Assembly (NCBI RefSeq): GCF_017349295.1
Contig: NZ_JAFMPK010000046.1
Location: 1 to 64,000 of the forward strand
DNA length: 64,000 nt
Source of the DNA: Myceligenerans salitolerans
Lineage (GTDB): Bacteria > Actinomycetota > Actinomycetes > Actinomycetales > Cellulomonadaceae
Direction: 5' to 3'
A model generated the notes under the pieces. It ran no database searches, was not told where the DNA came from, and saw only the letters and a list, made by a program, of their open reading frames with translations. Position 1 is the first letter of the stretch. The number at the start of each line of letters is the position of its first letter. Below, piece by piece: positions 26,286-34,564 of this stretch. The position numbers were made by a program, and so were the translations under genes.

Positions 26286-26318
26286 GGTGCCCGCCCGGCC
26301 GGTGGCCGGACGGGCACC
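26286..26318. terminator. Bidirectional terminator after gluconate permease gene
   Basis: GGTGCCCG pairs with CGGGCACC, then one mismatch, then CCGGCC pairs with GGCCGG around loop GGT. It lies between two convergent genes and can serve both. Confidence 0.85.
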
Positions 26319-26344
26319 CGAGCCCGCCCCGGAGGACCGAGAAC

Positions 26345-26824
26345 TCAGTCGTCGTCCCGGTCGTTCGGCGAGTCGTCCCGGTCGTTCGCCGTGTCGTTCG
26401 GCGAGTCGTCCCGGTCGTCGGGCGAGTTGTCGCGGTCGTCGGCGGTGTCGTCGTAGTTCGCGTCGTCCGGCGAGTCGGCCGACCGCGCGGAGCCGGCCGT
26501 GTCGCGCGCGGACTCGTTGGGGGAGTCGGCCGACTCCGGCGAGGGGTCATAGTTCGCGTCACCCGGGGAGTCGGCCGACTGCGCGGAGCCGGCCGTGTCG
26601 CGCGCGGACTCGTTCGGGGAGTCCGCGGACTCCGGCGAATCGTCGGCCGGCGCGGCGCCGGCGCCGTCGTCGGACGGCGTCCCTCCGGACAGCGCCACAG
26701 CGGCGGCGGACTCGGCGCGGGGTGCCGGATCGTTCAGGGCCACGGCCGTACCCGTGCCGACGATGCCCATCACGGCGGCCGTCCCGACGACGGCCCAGCG
26801 CTTCTTGATGGTCGAGCGGTTCAT
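26345..26824 (-). CDS. Asp-rich exported repeat protein of unknown function
   Basis: 159-residue protein starting MNRSTIKKRWAVVGTAAVMG, a signal peptide or membrane anchor, after a GGAGG ribosome site. The rest is low complexity: a unit of about 32 residues (ESADSPNESARDTAGSA...) occurs twice, followed by short DDRDDSPN-like repeats to the end. The strong negative charge may bind Ca2+ or other cations, but no EF-hand or RTX pattern is present. It lies directly downstream of, and on the same strand as, an OmpR-type regulator gene, with direct repeats between them, so it is a plausible regulated output. No homologue is recognised. Confidence 0.75.
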   Translation of the reverse strand: MNRSTIKKRWAVVGTAAVMGIVGTGTAVALNDPAPRAESAAAVALSGGTPSDDGAGAAPADDSPESADSPNESARDTAGSAQSADSPGDANYDPSPESADSPNESARDTAGSARSADSPDDANYDDTADDRDNSPDDRDDSPNDTANDRDDSPNDRDDD

Positions 26825-26883
26825 GCGAGCGTCCTCCTGTCCTGGCACCCGGCCGGGTGCCGCTTGCCACGAGTCTGTGCCGT

Positions 26884-26914
26884 CAGGATGAGGTGATCGG
26901 GAGAGCAGGATGAG
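26884..26914 (-). promoter_or_regulatory. Direct repeat, candidate response-regulator box
   Basis: CAGGATGAG occurs at 26884-26892 and 26906-26914, 22 bases apart, or two helical turns. OmpR/PhoB-type regulators bind direct repeats with about 11-base steps. The site lies 60-90 bases upstream of the Asp-rich protein start and just after the regulator gene. GGATGAG also occurs near 30377, upstream of the first gene of the phosphotransferase-kinase-regulator operon. Confidence 0.45.
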
Positions 26915-26938
26915 ACGGTTCCCATGATCGGCCGCTCC

Positions 26939-27604
26939 TCAGCCCCGAAAGCGGTAGCCCGCCCCGCGAACGGTCTCGATCCGGTCCGCGCCCAGCTTCT
27001 TGCGCAGGTACCGCACGTACACGTCGACCACGTTCGAGCCGGGGTCGAAGTCGTACCCCCAGACCCGCGACAGGAGCTGTTCACGGGACATGACCTGCCC
27101 GGGATGGCGCAGGAACACCTCGGCCAGAGCGAACTCCCGTGCCGACAGCTCGGTCTCCCGCCCGTCGACGCTCACGGTACGGGCGCGCAGGTCGAGCCCG
27201 ACGCCGCCGTGCTCCAGCCGGTCGGCGAGCGCGGAGTCCGTGGTCGCGGGACGCAGCCGCAGGCGGATCCGGAGGAGCAGCTCCTCGAAGCCGAACGGCT
27301 TCGACATGTAGTCGTCGGCGCCACCCTCCAGACCGGCCACCCGGTCGGAGAGGGAGTCCCGTGCCGTGAGGATGACGACCGGCAGCGTGGAGCCGACGTC
27401 GCGCAGTCGCTGCAGGACGGTGAACCCGTCCACGACGGGAAGTCCGATGTCCAGCACCATGAGGTCGTAGCCGCCCGACATGGCGTGCGCCAGCGCGGAG
27501 GCGCCGTCGGACACCACCGTGGGCTGGAATCCGTGCGCCTTGAGGCCCTTGCGCACGAACTGCGCGATGCGGTCCTCGTCCTCCGCGATCAGGATCTGGT
27601 TCAC
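26939..27604 (-). CDS. Response regulator, OmpR/PhoB family
   Basis: 221-residue regulator. The receiver domain has Asp52 in LMVLDIGLPVVDG and the Lys in MSKPFGFEELL. The C-terminal winged helix is complete (ELSAREFALAEVFLRHPGQV, then YVRYLRKKLGADRIETVRG). The GTG start overlaps the kinase stop as GTGA. The likely partner is the kinase gene directly upstream. Candidate targets are its own operon and the Asp-rich protein gene. Confidence 0.94.
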   Translation of the reverse strand: MNQILIAEDEDRIAQFVRKGLKAHGFQPTVVSDGASALAHAMSGGYDLMVLDIGLPVVDGFTVLQRLRDVGSTLPVVILTARDSLSDRVAGLEGGADDYMSKPFGFEELLLRIRLRLRPATTDSALADRLEHGGVGLDLRARTVSVDGRETELSAREFALAEVFLRHPGQVMSREQLLSRVWGYDFDPGSNVVDVYVRYLRKKLGADRIETVRGAGYRFRG

Positions 27605-29082
27605 CCTGCCTCCTCGGTCGGCGTGTCCATGGCTCCCCGGCCCGCGGACGCCTGCCCGCCACCGGTGGCGGGCCACGTGACCACGAAGCGCGCTCCGCCG
27701 CCGGGCGACGGTTCCACCGCCACGTCACCGCCGTGGCCCTGCGCGATGGCGCGCACGATCGCGAGCCCCAGGCCGGAACCGGGTATCCCTCCCGTCGTGC
27801 TGCCCCGCGCGAACCGGTCGAAGATGCGGTCCGCCTCCTCCGGCGGTACGCCCGGGCCGGTGTCCCGCACCCAGAGCCGGGCGTACGGCCCGGCCGGACC
27901 GTCGACCACCTCCGTGCCGATCCCGACCTCGTCCGCGGGGCCGGTGAACTTCACGGCGTTGTCCGCCAGCTGCAGGGCGGCCTGGGTGAGCCGGTGCGCG
28001 TCCGCGACCACCTCGGCGTCGGACCGGGCATCGACCACCCAGCGCCGCGCGCCCAGGGCGAGGGCCTTGTCGTGCACGTCGTCCGTGAACCGGCCGAGAT
28101 CGAGGGGCGCGGCATTCACGAAGTCGGACCGCTCCGACCTGGCGAGCAGCACGAGCTCCTCCACGATCTGCCCCATCCGGGAGGTCTCGTCGAGCAGGAG
28201 GTCGCGGGTCTCGCGCACGTCACCGGGGTCGTCGGGATCGAGGACCTCCAGGTGGCCCCGCAGTACCGTCAGCGGGGTGCGGAGCTCGTGCCCGGCGTCG
28301 TCCAGGAACTGCCGCTGCGTCTCGATGGCCGTCGACAGGCGGTCGAGCATGGTGTTGAAGGCGGCCGCGAGGTCGCCGAGGTCGTCGTCGGTGGCGACGG
28401 CGGCCCGCTCGGACAGGTCGGTCTCCGTCACGCGGGTGGCCGTGGCGCCGAGCTGCCGCAGGGGCCGGAGCAGGCGGCTCACCACGAACCACGCGAACAG
28501 CCCGAGCAGCACCAGCGCCACGGAACAGACGACGGCGTAGGTGCGCATGACGTCCGTCTCGGGCGCCAGCGCCCGGTCGAGGGCGGCCGCCATGACGTAG
28601 GCGCCCACCTCACCGCGGTCCGCCACGGTCACCGGCACGACGACGAACCACACGCGGCCCACCTCCGTGTCGATCTCGCGCTGGTACGTCCGCTCCGACT
28701 CGGGTGTCAGACCCGCCACGGCCTCCCGGACCGCCGGGTGGCCGGCCACCACCCGGCCCAGTGCGGGCGGGTTCGACTGCTGGTAAGCGCCGTCGAGGTA
28801 GCTGACGAACGCCTCGTTGGTGCCCGGCACGTTGCGCTCCATGGCCACGCTCATCAGCCGCCCGGCGCCGTGGAACTCCTCGCCGGTGACCGGGTCCACG
28901 CCGGTGTCGGCCAGCTGCCGGAGCTCGGCGTACTCCTGGTCGAAGTCCTCGGAGATGTCGTCGACGATCTGCTGGGTCTGGATGGCGTGGGTGAGCAGGC
29001 CCGCGCCGAGCAGGCCGAGCGCGGTCACCGCCACGACCACCGAGACGACCTTGGCCCGTACCGAGGGCCGGCGCAGGCTCAT
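27601..29082 (-). CDS. Two-component sensor histidine kinase (HisKA)
   Basis: 493-residue membrane kinase. The first helix (about 11-33) and second helix (about 182-203) enclose an external sensor domain of about 150 residues without recognised fold. HAMP, then the HisKA motif FLDDAGHELRTPLT (His265), then an HATPase domain follow (LADNAVKFTGPAD, DTGPGVPPEEADRIFDRF, GSGLGLAIV). The ATG overlaps the phosphotransferase stop (ATGA). The signal is unknown. Confidence 0.94.
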   Translation of the reverse strand: MSLRRPSVRAKVVSVVVAVTALGLLGAGLLTHAIQTQQIVDDISEDFDQEYAELRQLADTGVDPVTGEEFHGAGRLMSVAMERNVPGTNEAFVSYLDGAYQQSNPPALGRVVAGHPAVREAVAGLTPESERTYQREIDTEVGRVWFVVVPVTVADRGEVGAYVMAAALDRALAPETDVMRTYAVVCSVALVLLGLFAWFVVSRLLRPLRQLGATATRVTETDLSERAAVATDDDLGDLAAAFNTMLDRLSTAIETQRQFLDDAGHELRTPLTVLRGHLEVLDPDDPGDVRETRDLLLDETSRMGQIVEELVLLARSERSDFVNAAPLDLGRFTDDVHDKALALGARRWVVDARSDAEVVADAHRLTQAALQLADNAVKFTGPADEVGIGTEVVDGPAGPYARLWVRDTGPGVPPEEADRIFDRFARGSTTGGIPGSGLGLAIVRAIAQGHGGDVAVEPSPGGGARFVVTWPATGGGQASAGRGAMDTPTEEAG

Positions 29083-30332
29083 GCCCGGCCTGCGCGGGAT
29101 CCGGCGAACCGGGTTCCGTCCAGCCAGCCGGCGACGGCGTCCAGACGGCGCGTCGTGGCCGCCTGCCATTCCCGCTCCTGGACGCGGTACGGCCCGGTGG
29201 CCAAGGAGAGCAGCACCCCCGCGACCCGCGCGGAGAGGTCGCGCGGATCGGCCCCCCGGTCCGCCGGCGCGGCCACGAACCCCGCGGCGTACTCGTCCGC
29301 GAGCCGGCGCATTCGCGCGGCCCGGGCGGCGCTCGCCGGATCGGCACGGCTCACGAGGGACAGCACGTCCAGATGAGCGACCAGGCAGGCGAGGTCGTCG
29401 GCGCGATGGCCCGGTCCTGCGGAGTCGACGTCGAGAAGCCCGGTGACCCGGCCCTGCGTGAGCATGATCTGCGCCTCGTAGAGGTCTCCGTGGGTCGGGT
29501 CCGTCCCCGTACCGCGCTCCGCCAGGCGCTCCCGGATCGTCCCGGCGAGATCGGCGGCGCGGCCCGCCTCGTCGGGGAGGGTCGCACCGATCACCGCCGC
29601 GTAGTGCCCGGCCGACTCGCTCCAGGCGGGCCGGCGCGGCAGCTCGCACACGCCGGCCGGCAGCTGGTCGAGCAGACGCAGCACGTCATGGGGGGAGGGG
29701 AGCGGACTTCCGTCGCGGGCGGCGGTTCGCATCTCGGTGCCGTGCAGCGGCGACAGCACCAGCAACCCGTCGTCGGACCAGCCGAGAGGCCGCGGAACGG
29801 GTAGACCGGCCCCGAACAGCAGCGCGTGCCGCGCGTGCAGGTCGGCCACCTTGCGGGGGCGCAGCACCTTGAGGAACACCCGGGCCGAGGCCGACCTGGC
29901 CTCGACCACCGCGCGGCGGGTCGGGCGGTAGGCCCGGATCGTGAGTTCCGGGCCGGTCCGGCCGTCCGGCGCGACTCCCATGCCGGCCAGGAGCTCCTCG
30001 ACCGCCGCCGGGTCGAACGCGCGTGGCAGGGCCGGCAGGGCCGGGTCGCCGGGGAACTGCCAGACGGCGACGGTCGTGTCGCCGTCGGACAGCGTGACCA
30101 CACCGGGTCTCGCACCGTCGCGGCTGCGGCCGACGCTCGCGCCCAGGGTCTCGGAACGCGTCACGCCGTTCCGGCGCACGGACGCGCGGTATGCCACCGT
30201 GGTGGCCGATCCCGGACGATGGTCCACCTGGCGAACCCGCCAGTCCACGAGCTCCCCGCCGGTGGTCGCCACCGCGGCCTCCAGGAGATCCGCCGCGGCG
30301 CCACCGGTCAGGAGATCGAGTGCCGTGTCCAC
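29079..30332 (-). CDS. APH-fold phosphotransferase family protein
   Basis: 417-residue protein with the aminoglycoside-phosphotransferase/choline-kinase fold. The catalytic loop reads HGDLYEAQ, in which the usual metal-binding Asn is replaced by Gln; the DFG-like Asp is in LLDVDSAGPGHRADDLA. The N-terminal 150 residues are divergent. It is the first gene of a tightly coupled operon with a sensor kinase and an OmpR-type regulator. That linkage argues for a regulatory or metabolic role rather than drug resistance. The substrate is unknown, and the Gln substitution leaves its activity uncertain. Confidence 0.82.
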   Translation of the reverse strand: MDTALDLLTGGAAADLLEAAVATTGGELVDWRVRQVDHRPGSATTVAYRASVRRNGVTRSETLGASVGRSRDGARPGVVTLSDGDTTVAVWQFPGDPALPALPRAFDPAAVEELLAGMGVAPDGRTGPELTIRAYRPTRRAVVEARSASARVFLKVLRPRKVADLHARHALLFGAGLPVPRPLGWSDDGLLVLSPLHGTEMRTAARDGSPLPSPHDVLRLLDQLPAGVCELPRRPAWSESAGHYAAVIGATLPDEAGRAADLAGTIRERLAERGTGTDPTHGDLYEAQIMLTQGRVTGLLDVDSAGPGHRADDLACLVAHLDVLSLVSRADPASAARAARMRRLADEYAAGFVAAPADRGADPRDLSARVAGVLLSLATGPYRVQEREWQAATTRRLDAVAGWLDGTRFAGSRAGRA

Positions 30333-30417
30333 CGGCTCATCCTCGCAGCCGGGAGTGGCAAGAACCCGCCGATACGGATGAGAATCCTCTCACCGGCACC
30401 GGGGGATCCCGGTGCCC

Positions 30418-30870
30418 TCAGCCGCGCTCCGCCACCCAGGCGTCGCTCGCGCGCTGCACGTCGTCGGCAGTCACGGCGTCGTCCACCGTGACGAAGTACC
30501 AGCGGTGGCCGAACGGACAGCGCACGGCGGCCTGCCGGAATCCCTCGAACCAGTCGGCCGGCTCGACGAGGCTGGTCGCACCGGCACCGACCGCGCGGGC
30601 GTGAGCGGCGTCGGCGTCCGGGACGGGCACCGTGAAGCTGACGTGCGTCGGCTCGCCGGGCCCGGGTGCGACGGAGTCCGGCGGGAACGCGGCGGCGACC
30701 GTGAACGTGGACTCTCCCGCCGCGGACCGCAGGACGAGGTCGGAGTGGATCACGACGTCGCCGGTGGTGATCACGTCGAGCGTCTCGGCGCCCAGCGCCG
30801 CCTCGTAGAAGGCGATGGCCGCGCGGGCGTCGGACACGCAGATGTTGGGGTGCAGGGCTGAGTTCCTCAT
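30418..30870 (-). CDS. VOC family (glyoxalase/bleomycin-resistance fold) protein
   Basis: 150-residue protein with two vicinal-oxygen-chelate beta-alpha-beta-beta-beta modules: HPNICVSDARAAIAFYEAAL at the N terminus and ATSLVEPADWFEGFRQAAVR with FGHRWYFVT near the end. It resembles the PhnB/YdeB-like group, whose activities are mostly unproven. It diverges from an AraC regulator gene with only 43 bases between the starts, so the regulator probably controls it. Confidence 0.88.
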   Translation of the reverse strand: MRNSALHPNICVSDARAAIAFYEAALGAETLDVITTGDVVIHSDLVLRSAAGESTFTVAAAFPPDSVAPGPGEPTHVSFTVPVPDADAAHARAVGAGATSLVEPADWFEGFRQAAVRCPFGHRWYFVTVDDAVTADDVQRASDAWVAERG

Positions 30871-30913
30871 GGCGCCGATGCTGTCGGTGCCCGGGTGTGC
30901 CAGTCTTGGAAGA

Positions 30914-31789
30914 ATGCGACACACGTTCGAACCGGCGACATCCCCCGGTGATGTCCTCGGGGCCGGGCCCACGCTCGGCATCGTGAATCCCGCGGAGGCC
31001 CGGGCCCGGTTCCGTCTCACGCGCGTCGCGCCGGTTCCCGATCTCGCCGACCTCGTCGACTGGCACTGGGTCATCACGTGGGACCTGCCACCGGGGCTCA
31101 CCTTCACCCAGACGGTCGTGCCGCACCCGGTCGGCAACGTCGTCGCCGAGGACGACGGCATCCTCGCCCATGCGATGCCCGCCGGTCTCTTCGAGCGCGC
31201 CCTCACCGGTACCGGCCGGGTCGTCGGCACCAAGCTGCGCCCCGGCGGCTTCCGGGCGCTGCTGGGGCTCTCCGGCCCGGGCCACCGCGGCGACGTGCGA
31301 CAGGTCGGACCCCCGGACGTCATGGCGCACGCCGTCCGTGAGTCGCTCCGCGAGGCGTCGTCGGGCCGGGCGGAAGCCGCCGCCGGAGCGATCACACCGC
31401 TGCTCCGCGCCGTCGCCGGCCGCCACCGCACACCACGGTCCACCGCCGCGCTGGGCGCACTGCGGGAGGTCTTCGCGGCGATCACCGATGCCGCGCCAGG
31501 TGCCACGGTGGCATCCCTGGCCGGCGAGGCCGGCACCACCCCGCGCACCCTGCAGCGCCTGTTCGCGGGCTGGGTGGGCGTCAGCCCCAAGTGGGTGCTG
31601 CGGCGGCACAGGCTCCATCTCGCCGCCGAACTGCTGGGACGCGATCCCGGGCGGGACCTGGCGGAGGTGGCGGCCGTCGTCGGCTACTACGACCAGGCTC
31701 ACTTCACCGGTGACTTCGCGCGCGCGATCGGCGTCGCGCCGGGCGAGTACGCCCGCCGCTGCACGAGCGCCGCGGCCCTCGGGCGCTGA
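30914..31789 (+). CDS. AraC family transcriptional regulator
   Basis: 291-residue regulator. The N-terminal 180 residues form a DUF6597-like sensor domain (LADLVDWHWVITWDLPPGLT, RVVGTKLRPGGFRALL). The C-terminal AraC/XylS helix-turn-helix pair is TVASLAGEAGTTPRTLQRLF and LAEVAAVVGYYDQAHFTGDF. The ATG follows GGAAGA. It is divergent from the VOC protein gene, its probable target. Confidence 0.9.
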   Translation: MRHTFEPATSPGDVLGAGPTLGIVNPAEARARFRLTRVAPVPDLADLVDWHWVITWDLPPGLTFTQTVVPHPVGNVVAEDDGILAHAMPAGLFERALTGTGRVVGTKLRPGGFRALLGLSGPGHRGDVRQVGPPDVMAHAVRESLREASSGRAEAAAGAITPLLRAVAGRHRTPRSTAALGALREVFAAITDAAPGATVASLAGEAGTTPRTLQRLFAGWVGVSPKWVLRRHRLHLAAELLGRDPGRDLAEVAAVVGYYDQAHFTGDFARAIGVAPGEYARRCTSAAALGR

Positions 31790-31986
31790 CGGGCTGGGCC
31801 GCGGTGGACGCCCCCTGGCGGCGGGGTGGGCGCGGTGCGCCGTCGGCGGTCCGGGACCCGCGCGCCCGTGTTCTCCGTCCGGACGGATCCGCTACCCTCG
31901 TGCGATCAGCGTCCTGTGCCCGGACATCGCGGTCCGGGCCGGTGATGCCCTGGCCCCTCGATGACGAAGGAATCTCAGGACACACG

Positions 31987-33300
31987 ATGCACCACACTCG
32001 CAGAACGACCGCAGCACTACTCGCGGCCACCGCCCTGTGCGGTATGGCCTCGGCCGGATGCGCCGCCGGGACGGGAGACCCGGCTCCGTCCATCGACACC
32101 CACCAGGACGTGGCCGTCTACACCTGGTGGTCCACCGGCTCCGAGAACGAAGGACTGAACACGCTGGTGGAGGTCTTCGAGAAGCAACATCCGGAAATCG
32201 ATTTCGTCGACGACGGCGTGACGGGCGGCGGCGGGGGAGCGGCCAAGGAGCACCTGCAGTCGCGGCTGGAGAACCAGGACCCGCCGGACACCTTCGTCGC
32301 CCACGCGGGCGCGGAGCTGCAGGACTACATCGACGAGGGCTACATCCAGGACGTCTCGGGCCTCTACGAGGAGTACGGCCTGACGGACGTCTTCCCCGAG
32401 GGGCTCATCGACCTCCTCGCCACCGAGGACGGCAAGATCTACTCGATCCCGTCGAACATCCACCGGGCGAACGTGATGTGGGTGAACCCGTCCGTGCTTC
32501 GGGAAAACGATATCGACCCGTCGGGCCGGTACGGCAGCGTCGACGCCTTCATCGCGGACCTGGAGAAGCTGCGGCAGGCGGGGGTCGAGGCCCCGCTCGC
32601 GCTCGGCACCACCTGGACGCAGGTCCACCTCTTCGAGACCGTGCTGCTCGGGAGCCTCGGCGCCGAGGCCTACAGCGGCCTCTGGGACGGGACCACCGAC
32701 TGGAACGGCCCCGAGGTGACCGCCGCGCTCGAGGACTTCCGGACGATCCTGGGATACACCAACGCCAATCGGATGGACCTCGACTGGGACCTGGCGATCC
32801 AGCGGGTGATCGACGGCGAGGCCGCCTTCAACGTCATGGGCGACTGGGCCGTCAGCGGGTTCGACAACTCGAACCAGGAGTTCGGTCAGGACTACCTCGC
32901 GGTGCCGTCCCCGGGCAGCGCGGGCACGTTCGACTTCCTGGCCGACTCGTTCACCCTGTCCACGGGCATCCTCGACGAGGACAGCGCGAAGGCATGGCTC
33001 GAGACCATCGCCTCCAAGGAGGCCCAGATCAGGTTCAACAAGGTCAAGGGAGCCATCCCGGCCCGCTCGGACATCGACGAGAACGAGTTCACCGAGTACC
33101 AGAAGATGGCGATCAAGTCCTTCCAGGAGGACACGATCGTCTCCTCCATGGCGCACGGTGCCGCCATCCCGGTCGACCACCTCACGGCGATCACGGACGC
33201 GACGACCAGGTTCAACCGCGAGGTCCAGGAAGGTGGAGGCGACGTCGCGGCGTTCCAGGCCGCCCTCGCGGCAGCCGCGGCCGAGGATGCCTCGCCGTGA
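31987..33300 (+). CDS. Orphan sugar ABC transporter substrate-binding lipoprotein
   Basis: 437-residue lipoprotein precursor with lipobox SAGC (Cys25) and the family-1 solute-binding fold: VAVYTWWSTGSENEGLNTLV, DGKIYSIPSNIHRANVMWVN, and the hinge segment DGEAAFNVMGDWAVSGF. The pattern matches glucose- or mannose-type binding proteins such as TTHA/GtsA relatives (from memory). A -10-like TACCCT lies about 95 bases upstream. No permease or ATPase gene is adjacent, so it either serves a transporter encoded elsewhere or works as a sugar sensor. Confidence 0.9.
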   Translation: MHHTRRTTAALLAATALCGMASAGCAAGTGDPAPSIDTHQDVAVYTWWSTGSENEGLNTLVEVFEKQHPEIDFVDDGVTGGGGGAAKEHLQSRLENQDPPDTFVAHAGAELQDYIDEGYIQDVSGLYEEYGLTDVFPEGLIDLLATEDGKIYSIPSNIHRANVMWVNPSVLRENDIDPSGRYGSVDAFIADLEKLRQAGVEAPLALGTTWTQVHLFETVLLGSLGAEAYSGLWDGTTDWNGPEVTAALEDFRTILGYTNANRMDLDWDLAIQRVIDGEAAFNVMGDWAVSGFDNSNQEFGQDYLAVPSPGSAGTFDFLADSFTLSTGILDEDSAKAWLETIASKEAQIRFNKVKGAIPARSDIDENEFTEYQKMAIKSFQEDTIVSSMAHGAAIPVDHLTAITDATTRFNREVQEGGGDVAAFQAALAAAAAEDASP

Positions 33301-33377
33301 CGGCGGGCTCCCGGTCACGTCCGGGCCGGCGGTAGACGCCCTCGGCCCCCGTGACCGCGCCCGTCGTCCGGGAACGT

Positions 33378-33479
33378 GGTCGGTCCGACGTCGAGCGGTC
33401 GGTCCGTTGTCGAGCGGTCGGTCCGACGTCGGTGCGGTCGGTCCCTCAAGCGACCGACCGCACCGACAACGGACCGACC
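33378..33479. repeat. Tandem GGTCGGTCCG repeats ending in a long hairpin
   Basis: Three near-identical 19-20 base units, the first GGTCGGTCCGACGTCGAGC, start at 33378, 33397 and 33416, followed by a partial fourth. The last unit and a half (33416-33443) pairs with 33452-33479 over 28 positions with 2 mismatches around an 8-base loop. It may be the terminator of the binding-protein gene, but tandem operator-like repeats upstream of an AraC gene are also possible. Confidence 0.75.
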
Positions 33480-33535
33480 ACTCGGTGATCCAGCCGTCCG
33501 GAACGGCTCGGGCCGGGAATAGCCGGCAGGTCGTC

Positions 33536-34564
33536 GTGGCTCCGGTTCTTGTGGAATGGGAGATGACGGCGCTGCGGCGCGAGCAGATGCCCTCCGAGGC
33601 GGTCCTGGCCCGGCCGGGGGCGCTCTGGGCCCTGGTCGTGTCCGGAGCCGTGACGCTCGAGACGGCGCACGACCGGCGCACGGTGCTGCCCGGTGACGCG
33701 GTCCTGGTGGAAGCCCGAACAGCACACCGCGTCACCGCCGACGTCGAGACCGACCTGGTCCACGGGGACCTGCGGCGCACCGGTCCCACCACTCCGCTTC
33801 CCGGCCCGCTGGTCCTGCGCGGCTTCGCCGGTGAGCACGGCGGCATCGTCGCGCTCGTGACGGCCTGCCCCCTCACCGTGCAGTGCAAGGCCGACCTGTT
33901 CGCCGACGCCTACGCACGGCTGATCGGCGCGGCGGTCTCGTCGGTCTGGCACCAGGCGGAGGGGATGGACGGGCGCGTGGCCGGTTCCGGTGACCGCACC
34001 GGGGAGACGCGCGCCGCGGCCGGCGACACCGAGGTCGCCGAGGTGGTCGCCGCCCTCGCGGCCGAGCCGGGCGAGCGCTGGACGCTCGACCGGATGGCGG
34101 GCCTGGTGCACCTGTCACGCTCCGCGCTGACCGAGCGGTTCCGCCGCGCGACCGGGCACAGCCCGATGCGGATGCTGCGTGAGGTACGGATGAACCGGGC
34201 GCGCACGCTGCTCACCGAGCAGTGCCTGCCGGTGACGAGGGTCGCGTTCGAGGTCGGGTACGGCTCGGTGGCCGCGTTCAGCCGGGCGTTCGCCGCGGAC
34301 CACGGCCTCTCACCGCTCGCATGGCGCACGGCGCCGGGGACCGTAGCGGGCGCCCGGACGCCGTCGGTCACCGCGGTGGACCCTGCGGCGCCGTCGGGTA
34401 CGGCCCGGCAGGGCGGCACGACGCCGGTCGCCGCCCCGCCCGGCCGTCCGCCCGCCAGGACCTCAGGCGCGAGGAATCCGCAGGAACGCCCAGCCGAGCC
34501 CCGCCGCCACCGCGGCACCCGCGCCGACCACCAGCAGCGGCCGGACCCCGTACCCGTCCAGTAG
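33536..34564 (+). CDS. AraC family transcriptional regulator with cupin domain
   Basis: 342-residue regulator. The N terminus is a cupin-like effector domain (VTLETAHDRRTVLPGDAVLV, then TAHRV). The AraC helix-turn-helix follows (LDRMAGLVHLSRSALTERFR, VTRVAFEVGYGSVAAFSRAF). The GTG was chosen for GGCAGG upstream; a GTG at 33551 or ATG at 33563 would also keep all domains. The last 70 residues are low complexity and run antisense over the end of the convergent MFS gene by about 100 bases. Related pairs of cupin-AraC and MFS genes suggest it controls the exporter. Confidence 0.88.
   Translation: MAPVLVEWEMTALRREQMPSEAVLARPGALWALVVSGAVTLETAHDRRTVLPGDAVLVEARTAHRVTADVETDLVHGDLRRTGPTTPLPGPLVLRGFAGEHGGIVALVTACPLTVQCKADLFADAYARLIGAAVSSVWHQAEGMDGRVAGSGDRTGETRAAAGDTEVAEVVAALAAEPGERWTLDRMAGLVHLSRSALTERFRRATGHSPMRMLREVRMNRARTLLTEQCLPVTRVAFEVGYGSVAAFSRAFAADHGLSPLAWRTAPGTVAGARTPSVTAVDPAAPSGTARQGGTTPVAAPPGRPPARTSGARNPQERPAEPRRHRGTRADHQQRPDPVPVQ

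Noticed and set aside
26345-26640. Short repeats in the Asp-rich gene as a CRISPR or VNTR element
   Set aside because: They form one continuous frame with a signal peptide and ribosome site, so a repetitive protein explains them.
29079-30332. Antibiotic resistance gene (aminoglycoside phosphotransferase)
   Set aside because: The fold is shared, but the catalytic loop is atypical and the gene is coupled to a two-component system; resistance is not supported.
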